Positions 17,053 through 25,816 are shown, numbered from the stretch's first letter. The stretch: DNA of 64,000 nt from an uncultured Gemmatimonadota bacterium (GCA_902826615.1 CADEFN010000002.1:372001-436000); one strand, 5' to 3'. Translations and numbers: made by a program. The notes: generated by a model from the sequence alone, not told the origin.

Positions 17053-18906
17053 GTGCCGACCTCCTTTCGCGAGCAGTTGCGTCCCCTGGAATTTGTCAGC
17101 GGCTTTACCGACACCGCCCTGCATCAGCTGGGTCAGCATGTCGAGCTGCGAACCTTCGGACCTAACGATGAACTCTTTTCTCAGGGTGCGCGGCGCGAGC
17201 TGATGGCCATCGTGGTGAGTGGGGCCATCGCCATCGAAAAGAAGGTGAGCGAGAAGCCGATTCGACTGGTGACACTGGGCGCCGGCGAAGCGGTTGGAGA
17301 GGGGATTCTCCTCGATGACGCCCCGCATGGCACGTCGGCGCGGGCCCTGCAGGAGACGACGGCGTTTGTGCTGACACGCCAGCGCGTCGACACGATCCTC
17401 AAGGAATTTCCCCAGCTGTACGCCGCCCTCGTCGGCCGGGCCGCTCGCGCCATTTCCAAGCGGCTCGCCGCCACCGACGCCACTCTCGCCGGCCGCGGAC
17501 GGGTGCTCGGATTCAGTGGCGCCGCCTCGCGTGAAGAAAAGGACCTGCTGGGGACACGAGCCGTGCCTGACGACGCCCTCTATGGCATCCAGACGCTGCG
17601 TGCCCTCGAAAACTTTCCGATTACCGGCACACCCATTCGCGAGCTTCCGGCTCTCATCGAAGCCGCGGCAGCGGTGAAAGAGGCGGCCGCGCTCGCCAAT
17701 CACGAAATGGGACTGCTCGACTCGGAGCGCTGCGACGCCATTGTCGGTGCGGCACGAGAGATTCGCGCCGGGCGACATCACGAGCACTTTCTGGTCGATG
17801 TGATCCAGGGTGGCGCCGGCACCTCGACCAACATGAACGTGAATGAGGTGATTGCCAATCGCGGTCTCGAACTCCTTGGGGTGCGTCGCGGCGAGTACAC
17901 CCGCCTGCATCCCAACGAACATGTGAACCTCAGCCAGTCCACCAACGACGTCTATCCGACGGCGGTGCGGCTGGCTCTGCATGGCGAAATCGAGACACTC
18001 CGCGTCGCCATGCGTGAGCTCGCGATGGCATTCAAGGCCAAGGGGACCGAATTCAGCGGCCTGCTCAAGATGGGGCGCACGCAGCTGCAGGATGCGGTGC
18101 CGATGACCCTCGGGCAGGAGTTCTCTGCCTTTGGCCATACCATGCTCGAGGACGTGGATCGCCTGGAAGAGTCGCTGTCGCTGATTCGCGAGATCAACAT
18201 GGGCGCGACCGCCATTGGCACCGGCATCACCGCCCCGGGTGGATACGCCGAAGCCGTGCGCCGTCATCTGTCGACGGTCACCGGACTGGAGCTCATCACC
18301 GCCCCCGATCTGGTGGAGGCAACGAGCGATACCGGTGCCTTTGTGCAGCTCTCAGGCGTCCTCAAGAGGTGTGCAGTCAAACTCTCCAAGATCTGTAACG
18401 ACTTGCGGCTCCTCTCCAGCGGGCCGCGGGCAGGTTTCGGCGAGATCAACCTCCCACCCATGCAGCCCGGCAGCTCGATCATGCCGGGCAAGGTGAATCC
18501 GGTCATTCCCGAGGTGGTCAACCAGGTGTGCTTCGAAATCATCGGCGGCGACATGACGGTGACCATGGCGGCCGAGGCGGGGCAGTTCCAGCTCAATGCA
18601 TTCGAGCCGGTGATCGCCTATCGCTTGTTGCGCGGGATCGAGAGCTTGCGCAACGCCTGTGTAGTCTTGCGGACGCGGTGTGTCGAGGGGATCACGGCCA
18701 ATCCCGACCGGCTGCGTCGTTTTGTGGAGGAATCGATCGGCATTGTCACGGCGCTGGTGCCCGTGATCGGGTACGCCACAGCGACCGAGGTGGCCAAAGA
18801 GGCGCTGGCCACCGGACGTGGGGTCTACGATGTGGTGCTGACACGCGGGCTGCTGACGCGAGAAAAGCTGGACGAAGTCCTGAATCCGGCGAGAATGATC
18901 GGGTAA
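17053..18906 (+). CDS. aspA: Aspartate ammonia-lyase fused to N-terminal cyclic-nucleotide-binding-like domain
   Basis: 617 residues. Residues about 15-135 form a cNMP/CRP-type beta-roll (FGPNDELFSQG, GEGILLDD with Glu83, then APHGTSARA). Residues about 150-617 are a full-length aspartase/fumarase-class lyase: TSTNMNVNEV, NLSQSTNDVYPTA and the catalytic loop GSSIMPGKVNP (473-483) with candidate base Ser474. The enzyme would convert L-aspartate to fumarate plus ammonia. In the cNMP part the Arg that contacts the cyclic phosphate in CRP seems to be replaced (His92-Gly93-Thr94), so ligand binding is uncertain. Fumarase cannot be ruled out from motifs alone, but the start of the lyase part (SREEKDLLGTRAVPDDALYG) favours aspartase. 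GTG start. Confidence 0.85.
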   Translation: MPTSFREQLRPLEFVSGFTDTALHQLGQHVELRTFGPNDELFSQGARRELMAIVVSGAIAIEKKVSEKPIRLVTLGAGEAVGEGILLDDAPHGTSARALQETTAFVLTRQRVDTILKEFPQLYAALVGRAARAISKRLAATDATLAGRGRVLGFSGAASREEKDLLGTRAVPDDALYGIQTLRALENFPITGTPIRELPALIEAAAAVKEAAALANHEMGLLDSERCDAIVGAAREIRAGRHHEHFLVDVIQGGAGTSTNMNVNEVIANRGLELLGVRRGEYTRLHPNEHVNLSQSTNDVYPTAVRLALHGEIETLRVAMRELAMAFKAKGTEFSGLLKMGRTQLQDAVPMTLGQEFSAFGHTMLEDVDRLEESLSLIREINMGATAIGTGITAPGGYAEAVRRHLSTVTGLELITAPDLVEATSDTGAFVQLSGVLKRCAVKLSKICNDLRLLSSGPRAGFGEINLPPMQPGSSIMPGKVNPVIPEVVNQVCFEIIGGDMTVTMAAEAGQFQLNAFEPVIAYRLLRGIESLRNACVVLRTRCVEGITANPDRLRRFVEESIGIVTALVPVIGYATATEVAKEALATGRGVYDVVLTRGLLTREKLDEVLNPARMIG

Positions 18907-18940
18907 GGGTGATGGCAACGTAGGTAACCAGGGCAACTCA

Positions 18941-19336
18941 ATGGCTGGGAAAAAGCTGGACGGTGCGGGGCTCGCCAAACTTGCGACGCTCGATGCGGCG
19001 AACTCGAAGGTTCAGCATCTGCATTCGCTCGTCGAGCGGATGGCGATCGAGGTTCGCGGAAACAAGAACACGGCGGGCTTCCGGCAGCAGATCACACGAG
19101 CGGCGACACCGCTGGTGGGCCTGCTGAAGGGGCAGTACGGCATGATATCCGACCAGGTATCGGCCCTCATTCTGGCGCTGTCGCGTGGCGGCGGCGATCA
19201 GGCGCGACTGCGCGCCCTGCGTGAATACGTGGCGCAGATTCGCGTGGCACTCGAGATCGCGGTCAAAAAGGTCGACGAGTTACACGCCGCCGAGGACCCC
19301 AAGCGCACCACCAGCCCCGTCGATTCCGGGGTCTGA
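18941..19336 (+). CDS. Small all-helical protein of unknown function
   Basis: 131 residues, no signal peptide and no cysteine. It is predicted mostly helical: a basic N-terminus, a heptad-like helix (NSKVQHLHSLVERMAIEV), a Gly-containing turn (LLKGQYGMISDQVSALIL) and a long C-terminal amphipathic helix (LREYVAQIRVALEIAVKKV). It lies 34 bases after the aspartase gene, with a strong hairpin after it, so the two may be cotranscribed. I do not recognise the family. A role tied to the lyase is only suggested by position. Confidence 0.65.
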   Translation: MAGKKLDGAGLAKLATLDAANSKVQHLHSLVERMAIEVRGNKNTAGFRQQITRAATPLVGLLKGQYGMISDQVSALILALSRGGGDQARLRALREYVAQIRVALEIAVKKVDELHAAEDPKRTTSPVDSGV

Positions 19337-19373
19337 AGACTGGCAGTGAATCGTTAGCGGCTCCTGAGGTGGT

Positions 19374-19414
19374 ACGGGATGTGACAGGCACGCTGGCCAC
19401 CTGTCACATCCCGT
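19374..19414 (+). terminator. Perfect 15-bp hairpin after aspartase operon
   Basis: ACGGGATGTGACAGG (19374-19388) and CCTGTCACATCCCGT (19400-19414) are perfect inverted arms around an 11-base loop, 37 bases after the preceding stop. A short TTT follows. Most likely a transcription terminator; a protein-bound operator is the alternative. Confidence 0.65.
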
Positions 19415-19541
19415 TTCACTTGCTGTCCGGTACGCACGGGAACACCGGACGCGGCACCTTCCGATCCCTGACTGCGCCACACATGGGTGCAGAATAGAGT
19501 TTGTGCGCCCGCTCCACCGGCACACTCCAGGGGAGAGTCTC

Positions 19542-21128
19542 ATGACACGCACCAGCTCTACACTCCATCCGTCGGCGGCCGCGGCCATTCTGGTCCTGTC
19601 GTTGCTGGCGTGCTCAACGTTTGATCGCACGCAAGCGGGACCAACAGACCCCACCGCGTCGTCCGCTTCGGTTCTTCCGGCCAGCACCCACACCGTCGCC
19701 TGGTATGCTGAACCTGGCGGGGTTGCCGTCGCCGCCGATGCCGCCGACAACACGTATACCGCTCGCTGGGACTACAACCCCGCCGGTGACATCTACGTCG
19801 CCAAGCGCAACGTCAGCGGTGCCCTCCTGTGGGAGGTGCGGTACGACAACACGGACAACACGCGGCACGAGGTCGCCACGTGGGTCGAAACCGATGGCGG
19901 TGGCAACGTCTTCGTGAGCGGGACAATTCGCTCGGGCTACTCCAACCCCGTCAATGCCAACGGCCTCCTGATGAAGTTCTCGCCGAGCGGGCAGCTGCTG
20001 TGGCGGAAGGTCTTTGCGTCACCCTTCGACGGTTCCTCGACCCGCAAAGTGCTCGTTGACGGCGCCGACAATGCCTACGTCTTCGGGCTCGGCACCTCGC
20101 CGAACGGCCAGCGCATGATGATCCGCAAGTTTGCCCCGAACGGGACGCTGCTCTGGGTCTGGTTCGACCCCGCGGGCATCGGGGGACCATTGAACATCAA
20201 GTGGAGCAACGACGGCGCACTCCTGGTCAGCAGCCGGGGCATTTTTGGCAGCCTCAACGGTTTCGCCAGAGTAGATCAGAATGGGAACAGCGTCTGGTCT
20301 ATCGCCCCGATTCAGAGCCTTTCGAGCGGAGACGTGGCCGGCGACGCCACGGGTAACAGCTATCTCATCAATGGCAACTACGGCGGCACCGGAAGTCTGC
20401 TACGCAAGGTTGGGCCGAGTGGCGCAACCATTTGGGAGAAGGCTCATCCAATGGCTGGCCAGCGCGTCGAGGTGGGGCGGGACAATCTCCCCGTTGTCGG
20501 CGGATACGCCCCGGTAGGCTACGGCGCCGCCTTTGCCAAGTTCGACGCCAGCGGCAACCTGACCTGGACCAACGTTGATGCCGACGGTCCGAGCGTGAAC
20601 CTCCTCGCCATCGGGCAGATGCGGCTCGACGCAGCCGACAATCCCTACATCGCCGCCAGCACGATGTCGCAAATGGGTGTCGCCAAAGTGCTTGGGACCA
20701 CCGGAGCGGCAGACTGGACCGCCCTTATCCCGTATGGTTACGCCGTTTCAATGGACTTCGGGCAGGGAGGACGTGTCTTTGTGACGGGCGGGACCACAGC
20801 CCTGATCACGCAGTCGGGCTCGCCACCTCCGCCGCCAACGAACACCGCGCCCGCGGTGACGATTGCCGCCAACGCAGGCCTGGTCATACCCAAGGGAGGC
20901 ACCTTCTCGGTCACGGGCCTCTTCTCTGACCCGGACGCCGGGGACGGACCGTGGACATACAAGTGGCGCTGGAGCACGGGCTCGACGTCTGGCGTTTGGA
21001 CAGCTCCCGGGTCGTATGCAGCGTCGCGCGTCTATCCGCGCTCCGGCACCTACTCGGTCTCGCTGCTGGTGACCGACGCGCGCGGAGCCGTTGGAACGTC
21101 GAACACCATTCTGGTGACTGTCCGGTAA
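19542..21128 (+). CDS. Lipoprotein with beta-propeller-like repeats and PKD domain
   Basis: 528-residue predicted surface lipoprotein. The signal peptide ends in a lipobox, LSLLAC (about Cys26). Residues about 45-430 contain recurring blades of the form GNVFVSGT / LMKFSPSGQLLWRK / NAYVFG, typical of SBBP-like propellers. After a proline linker (SPPPPPTNTAP) there is a PKD-type domain at about 440-528 with FSDPDAGDGPWTYKW and SGTYSVSLLVTDARG. ATG 19542 is preferred because GGGGAGAG lies about 7 bases upstream and the signal peptide begins there. It is followed by an intrinsic terminator. Likely cell-surface binding; ligand unknown. Confidence 0.8.
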   Translation: MTRTSSTLHPSAAAAILVLSLLACSTFDRTQAGPTDPTASSASVLPASTHTVAWYAEPGGVAVAADAADNTYTARWDYNPAGDIYVAKRNVSGALLWEVRYDNTDNTRHEVATWVETDGGGNVFVSGTIRSGYSNPVNANGLLMKFSPSGQLLWRKVFASPFDGSSTRKVLVDGADNAYVFGLGTSPNGQRMMIRKFAPNGTLLWVWFDPAGIGGPLNIKWSNDGALLVSSRGIFGSLNGFARVDQNGNSVWSIAPIQSLSSGDVAGDATGNSYLINGNYGGTGSLLRKVGPSGATIWEKAHPMAGQRVEVGRDNLPVVGGYAPVGYGAAFAKFDASGNLTWTNVDADGPSVNLLAIGQMRLDAADNPYIAASTMSQMGVAKVLGTTGAADWTALIPYGYAVSMDFGQGGRVFVTGGTTALITQSGSPPPPPTNTAPAVTIAANAGLVIPKGGTFSVTGLFSDPDAGDGPWTYKWRWSTGSTSGVWTAPGSYAASRVYPRSGTYSVSLLVTDARGAVGTSNTILVTVR

Positions 21129-21156
21129 ACTGAGACGCCACGGCGCCGACACTGAG

Positions 21157-21184
21157 AAAAACCCTGCCTGAGGGCAGGGTTTTT
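21157..21184 (+). terminator. Intrinsic terminator
   Basis: Perfect 12-bp stem, AAAAACCCTGCC (21157-21168) and GGCAGGGTTTTT (21173-21184), with a TGAG loop and its T-run built in. It lies 28 bases after the lipoprotein stop and separates it from the oxidase operon. The A/T tracts on both sides would let it work in both directions. Confidence 0.92.
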
Positions 21185-21332
21185 CGCGCGCTAACTCCTT
21201 GTGGCCCAACGAGTCCGGAATGTTCCCCTATTGCTTGATGTGCCACGGTGCCGCCGGTAACTTCAGGCGGCCAAAAGCCCGGTGTGCGTGCAACCGCTCG
21301 CACAAATCCGAGACCACCCTTCCAAACAGAGA

Positions 21333-22610
21333 ATGACACGGAAATCCCCCCCGCGTCAGCTCGCGCGTATCGCCTGGCCGGCGATGTTGTTGCTTGCGAG
21401 CGCGGCCTGTGGCGGCAACTACCCCAATTCCACCTTCCTCCCGAACACGGAGTTCAACCGGGACGTCACGTCCTTGTGGAACACCATGTTGCTGTGGGGC
21501 ACGGTGGTCTTCGTGATCGTGGAAGTCATCCTGATCGCGGCCATTGTGCGCTATCGCCGGCGCCCGAACAGCCCGGAACCCGAACAGGTGCATGGCAACA
21601 CGGCCATGGAGATCACCTGGACGGTGCTGCCACTCTTTATCCTGGCAATCATCGCCGTGCCAACGGTGCGCAACATCTGGAAATACCAGGGCGAGGCTCC
21701 GGCCGATGCGTTGCAGGTGCAGGTGATCGGGCACCAGTGGTGGTGGGAATTCCGCTACCCGCAGTACAAGATCACCACCGCCAACGAGCTGTATATCCAG
21801 GCCAACCGCGCCGTGCGCTTCGAGCTGCAGACGGTGGACGTGATCCACTCCTTCTGGATCCCGGCCCTCGGCGGCAAGCGTGACCTGGTGAACAACCGGA
21901 CGAACATCCTCTGGTTCACACCGGACAGCACGGGCGAACAAGGCTTCATCGGCAGCTGCAACGAGTACTGCGGCAGCTCGCACGCGAACATGCGCTTCCG
22001 TGCCTACACGGTGAATGCGGCCAACTTCGAAAGCTGGGCCAAACACCAGGCAGCCAACGCGGTGTATCCGCCGCCGGCCCCGGTGGTTCCGGCCGCAGCC
22101 GCTGTGCCGACTTCCAACATCGGCGCCGCCACCCAGGACCCGGCCACGGTGACGCCGCCAGCGCCAGCGGCGCCGAGCACCGGATACGAATTCCCCAGGG
22201 AGCAGTTGGGCGCGCACCTCGTGCCCGGCACTCCGCTCCCGGCATCGCTCAAGTTCAACGAGGCGCTGCTGGCGAACGCCAGCGCTGAACGCGGGTTGCA
22301 GACCTATTCGCGCTCGGCCTGCATCGGCTGTCACAAGATTCGTGGCAACCCATCGTCGATGGGGATTCTCGGGCCCGATCTCACGCACATCGCGTCACGT
22401 CACACCATTGCGGCGGGGCTCTTCCCCAACGACGCCAAGCATATGGCGTACTGGATCAAGAACGCCGTGACCATGAAGCCGGGCGCCAAGATGCAGGTGT
22501 TCGGCATTGGCGAAATGGACGCGGTCATGAAACGCCCGATGACCACACAAGGAGGACTCACCGACGAGCAGATCGCCGATGTCGTTGCGTACCTCCGTAC
22601 ACTGAAATAG
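21333..22610 (+). CDS. coxB: Cytochrome c oxidase subunit II with C-terminal cytochrome c (caa3 type)
   Basis: 425 residues. A lipobox-like SAAC lies near residue 26, so the N-terminus may be lipid-anchored. Two TM helices (about 45-67 and 88-110) precede the cupredoxin domain with HSFWIP and the binuclear CuA site CNEYCGSSHANM. A Pro/Ala-rich linker (about 250-290) leads to a cytochrome c domain with heme site C330-I-G-C333-H334 and a later Met in TMKPGAKM. It accepts electrons from cytochrome c and passes them via CuA to subunit I. First gene of the oxidase operon. ATG 21333 is taken because the hydrophobic leader follows it. Confidence 0.95.
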   Translation: MTRKSPPRQLARIAWPAMLLLASAACGGNYPNSTFLPNTEFNRDVTSLWNTMLLWGTVVFVIVEVILIAAIVRYRRRPNSPEPEQVHGNTAMEITWTVLPLFILAIIAVPTVRNIWKYQGEAPADALQVQVIGHQWWWEFRYPQYKITTANELYIQANRAVRFELQTVDVIHSFWIPALGGKRDLVNNRTNILWFTPDSTGEQGFIGSCNEYCGSSHANMRFRAYTVNAANFESWAKHQAANAVYPPPAPVVPAAAAVPTSNIGAATQDPATVTPPAPAAPSTGYEFPREQLGAHLVPGTPLPASLKFNEALLANASAERGLQTYSRSACIGCHKIRGNPSSMGILGPDLTHIASRHTIAAGLFPNDAKHMAYWIKNAVTMKPGAKMQVFGIGEMDAVMKRPMTTQGGLTDEQIADVVAYLRTLK

Positions 22611-22668
22611 CCGGTAGACGTTTCGCAGGTTCGCCTGCCGTCTGCCCACTGCCGTCTACCGTCTACCT
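22611..22668. repeat. Heptamer-rich palindromic spacer between coxB and ctaD
   Basis: The spacer starts right after the coxB stop with GGTAGACG (22613-22620) and ends with CGTCTACC repeats. Units resembling CCGTCTR (GCCGTCT, GCCGTCT, ACCGTCT) lie in near 7-base register, and the flanks can pair as a stem. It may be a processing or stoichiometry-control hairpin inside the operon, or a copy of a dispersed repeat. Confidence 0.5.
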
Positions 22669-22682
22669 CGAACATCTCATCC

Positions 22683-24602
22683 ATGGCAACAGTCGCCGCC
22701 TCCCCCAGCTACGCACGCCCCGCCGCGAGCGAGAAAGAAGGGTTTATGGCATGGTTGACGACGACCGATCACAAAAAGATCGGGACCCTCTACCTGCACA
22801 CGTCCCTCTTCTTCTTCATTTTCGGCGGACTTGAAGCCGTGCTCATGCGCTGGCAGCTGATGAAGCCGAACCAGACCATTGTTACGGCCGATCAGTTCAA
22901 CCAGCTCTTCACCATGCACGGCACCACGATGGTCTTTCTGGCCATCATGCCGCTGTCCGCCGCTTTCTTCAATTACCTCATTCCCCTCCAGCTCGGGGCC
23001 CGCGACGTTGCCTTTCCGCGGCTCAATGCCTTCAGCTACTGGGTGTACTTGTTAGGCGGCATCTTCATCACCCTGCCCATTCTGTTCTGGGTGGCGCCGG
23101 ATGGTGGCTGGTTTGCCTACGCGCCGCTTTCGGGTCGCACCTACTCGCCGGCGATCAACATGGATTTCTGGGTGCTGGGCATCCAGATCCTCGGTATCTC
23201 GTCGCTGGCGGCTGCGTTCAACTTCGCGACCACGATCATCAACATGCGCGCACCAGGCATGAACCTCATGCGCATGCCGATGTTCACGTGGATGTCGTTT
23301 GTCACGCAGTTCCTGATCATCCTCGCCTTCCCGGTGATCACGATCGCGCTGGTCTTCCTGCAGTTCGATCGCTTTTTCGGCACCAATTTCTATCAGGTCT
23401 CGGCCGGTGCTGATCCGCTCTTGTGGCAGCATCTCTTCTGGGTGTTCGGTCACCCCGAGGTGTACATCCTCATCCTGCCCGCCTTCGGTCTGGTCTCCGA
23501 AGTGCTCCCCACCAATTCCAAGAAGCCCCTGTTCGGGTACGGCGTCATGGCCTACTCCGGCATCCTGATCGGCTTCCTCGGTTTTGGTGTGTGGGCGCAC
23601 CACATGTTCTCGGTGGGCATGGGTCCCGTGGGCGACACCGTGTTCAGCCTGACGACGATGCTCATCGCGATCCCCACGGGTGTGAAGATCTTCAACTGGA
23701 TCTTCACCATGTGGGGCGGCTCCATCCGGTTCACCGCCGCGATGAAGTTTGCCATCGGCCTCATCGCCCTCTTCACCATCGGCGGTATCTCGGGCATCAC
23801 GCACTCCTCGCCACCGTCGGACCTGCAGCAGACCGACACGTACTACATCGTCGCGCACTTCCACTACGTGCTGTTTGGCGGCGCGATCATGGGCATTTTC
23901 TCGGGGATCTACCACTACTTCCCCAAGATGTACGGCCGGTACATGGATGAACGTCTCGGCACCTGGCACTTCTGGCTGAACTTCATCTCCATGAACCTGA
24001 CGTTCTTCCCCATGCACTACTCGGGGCTCCTCGGCATGCCGCGGCGCATCTACACGTACGACACCGCGCAGGGGTGGGACACCTTCAACATGCTGTCGAC
24101 AATTGGGGCGTTCCTGCTCATGCCGGCCACGCTCATCTTCATCTGGAACTTCTTCAAGTCCAAGAAGGGTGGTGAGCCCGCACCGGCCAACGCGTGGGAT
24201 GCCGCGACGCTCGAGTGGTCGATTCCGTCGCCACCGCCCGAGTACAACTTCGCCAAGATCCCGGTGGTGCACTCGCGTTATCCGCTGTGGGATCTCACCC
24301 ACCCGGAGCGCACGAAGGATGTGCCGCACACCGACGAAGGCATGCGCCACACCGGCGAGCACGACGTCGTCGACATGCACATCGAAACCGAGCGCCGCAC
24401 CGCCAAGGAACTCGGGATCCCCATGCCCTCGTCGACGATCAAGCCGTTCTGGACCGCGCTTGGCATCGTGGTGATGTTCACCGGGCTGCTGATCATGCCG
24501 CACAACAAGATGGCCGGTCTCGTGGGCATCTTCACCGGTGCCGCGATGCTGGTGGGCTTCCTCTACGCGTGGCTCACGACGCCACTCGAGGAGCATCACT
24601 AA
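22683..24602 (+). CDS. ctaD: Cytochrome c oxidase subunit I
   Basis: 639-residue, 12-helix heme-copper oxidase subunit I of A type. Visible hallmarks are the heme a ligand His in FTMHGTTMVFL, the CuB/cross-link motif WVFGHPEVYI (His-Pro-Glu-Val-Tyr), the CuB ligands in VWAHHMFSVG and the heme ligands in YYIVAHFHYVLFGG. A C-terminal extension (about 500-600) with HxxxH-rich soluble stretches precedes two further helices, as in caa3/SoxM-type enzymes where subunit III elements are fused. It pumps protons while reducing oxygen. ATG 22683 without a Shine-Dalgarno. Confidence 0.97.
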   Translation: MATVAASPSYARPAASEKEGFMAWLTTTDHKKIGTLYLHTSLFFFIFGGLEAVLMRWQLMKPNQTIVTADQFNQLFTMHGTTMVFLAIMPLSAAFFNYLIPLQLGARDVAFPRLNAFSYWVYLLGGIFITLPILFWVAPDGGWFAYAPLSGRTYSPAINMDFWVLGIQILGISSLAAAFNFATTIINMRAPGMNLMRMPMFTWMSFVTQFLIILAFPVITIALVFLQFDRFFGTNFYQVSAGADPLLWQHLFWVFGHPEVYILILPAFGLVSEVLPTNSKKPLFGYGVMAYSGILIGFLGFGVWAHHMFSVGMGPVGDTVFSLTTMLIAIPTGVKIFNWIFTMWGGSIRFTAAMKFAIGLIALFTIGGISGITHSSPPSDLQQTDTYYIVAHFHYVLFGGAIMGIFSGIYHYFPKMYGRYMDERLGTWHFWLNFISMNLTFFPMHYSGLLGMPRRIYTYDTAQGWDTFNMLSTIGAFLLMPATLIFIWNFFKSKKGGEPAPANAWDAATLEWSIPSPPPEYNFAKIPVVHSRYPLWDLTHPERTKDVPHTDEGMRHTGEHDVVDMHIETERRTAKELGIPMPSSTIKPFWTALGIVVMFTGLLIMPHNKMAGLVGIFTGAAMLVGFLYAWLTTPLEEHH

Positions 24603-24605
24603 CCC

Positions 24606-25379
24606 ATGCGTGAAACCGATCGCTCGGGCCGTCCCATTCCCACGTCTGTCCTCTCGTTAGGAGTTCCCCCACTCGTGACTGCTCACGCCCACGCCGCCCC
24701 GGCCGCGCATTCCGGAGGCCACGAGGAGCACCATCACTACACGACCACCGGTCTCGACAACCGGAAGATCGCCATCTGGGCGTTCATCGGGTCGGAGTGC
24801 ATGCTCTTCGCGTCGCTCATCTCCACCTACCTCATCTACAAGGGACGCAGTCTCGTCGGTCCCTTCCCGCACACCGAATGGACGAATCCGCAAACCGGTC
24901 AGGTGTTCAAGCCCATCCTGAACATTCCGGTGACCTCGTTCTCCACCTTCGTGCTGCTCATGTCGTCACTGGCCATGGTGCTGGCCCTGGCGGCGGTGCA
25001 GAACAAGGACAACCCGCTCCCGGCTAATGCGGGTTTGGGCGATCGCATGCTCGCGTCGTCCAAGCTCTGGCTGTGGGCCACCTGCATCCTTGGCGCGATG
25101 TTCCTGGCCTGTCAGGCCTATGAGTTCACGTCATTCGTGCACGAAGGGCTGACCATCAAGACCAATCTCTTCGGCTCCACGTTCTTTACTCTCACCGGGT
25201 TCCACGGCGCGCACGTCACCGCCGGCGTAATCTGGCTGGGGACGTTGCTGGCCATCGATTACAAGCGCGGGCTGGGACCGAAGGACGCGCTCAATGTCGA
25301 CCTCGCCGCCCTCTACTGGCACTTCGTCGACGTGATCTGGATCGCGATCTTCACCCTCCTTTACCTCATTCCGGACTGA
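24606..25379 (+). CDS. ctaE: Cytochrome c oxidase subunit III
   Basis: 257 residues, about five TM helices, with the subunit III signatures GSECMLFASL (Glu in the first helix), FHGAHVTAGV and ALYWHFVDVIWI. The N-terminal 45 residues are His/Ala-rich (HAHAAPAAHSGGHEEHHHY). A GTG at 24675 is an alternative start that would remove 23 residues. It starts three bases after the ctaD stop, so it is translated in tandem. Confidence 0.94.
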   Translation: MRETDRSGRPIPTSVLSLGVPPLVTAHAHAAPAAHSGGHEEHHHYTTTGLDNRKIAIWAFIGSECMLFASLISTYLIYKGRSLVGPFPHTEWTNPQTGQVFKPILNIPVTSFSTFVLLMSSLAMVLALAAVQNKDNPLPANAGLGDRMLASSKLWLWATCILGAMFLACQAYEFTSFVHEGLTIKTNLFGSTFFTLTGFHGAHVTAGVIWLGTLLAIDYKRGLGPKDALNVDLAALYWHFVDVIWIAIFTLLYLIPD

Positions 25380-25383
25380 GACC

Positions 25384-25701
25384 ATGGCACACGACTCCGC
25401 ACACGCGAGCCATGAGCACGAACACCCAACGTGGAAGACGTACAAGTGGGTGGCGCTCTGGCTGACGCTGATCACGATCGTCGAAGTCTGGGCGTACTAC
25501 ATTCCGAGCTTTGTCGCATCGGCGGCCTTTGTGCCGTCCCTGCTCTTCATGTCGGCGGTCAAGTTTGTCATCGTGGTGATGTTCTACATGCACCTCAAGT
25601 ACGATCACAAGCTCTTCCGCGCCCTCTTCACCGGGCCGCTCATCATTGCCGTGGCCACGCTGCTGGCGCTGATGATGTTGTTCCGGAAGTTTGCAGACTG
25701 A
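25384..25701 (+). CDS. ctaF: Cytochrome c oxidase subunit IV
   Basis: 105 residues with three TM helices and the CyoD/COX4-pro motif FVIVVMFYMHLKYD. The N-terminus is His-rich (HDSAHASHEHEHP), like that of ctaE. It starts four bases after the ctaE stop and is the last oxidase gene; a palindromic repeat follows. Small structural subunit of the caa3 complex. Confidence 0.9.
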   Translation: MAHDSAHASHEHEHPTWKTYKWVALWLTLITIVEVWAYYIPSFVASAAFVPSLLFMSAVKFVIVVMFYMHLKYDHKLFRALFTGPLIIAVATLLALMMLFRKFAD

Positions 25702-25816
25702 GGAACAGAAGCACGGGAGGCACGGGAAGTACGAGAGGCACGGGAGCGAGTTCGCCTCTCGTGCCTCTCGTGCCTCTCGTACTTCCCGTGCCTCCCGTAC
25801 CTCCCGTCCCTCCCCC
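25693..25816. repeat. Palindromic 9-nt-unit repeat element, copy 1
   Basis: Tandem variants of the 9-mer (A/G)(A/G)GCACGGG run one way and their complements run back. The arms 25714-25746 and 25765-25797 pair over 33 bp with one mismatch around an 18-base loop. The element follows ctaF and forms most of the leader of ridA. Related copies lie at 30628-30745 and 44165-44252. Probable terminator or processing hairpin. Confidence 0.85.

Noticed and set aside
16924-18267. 447-codon open frame antisense to the aspartase gene
   Set aside because: No family features, and the opposite strand encodes every aspartase motif.
23052-24599. 515-codon open frame antisense to ctaD
   Set aside because: His/Glu/Arg-rich low-complexity product typical of the reverse frame of a high-G+C gene; ctaD on the plus strand is unmistakable.
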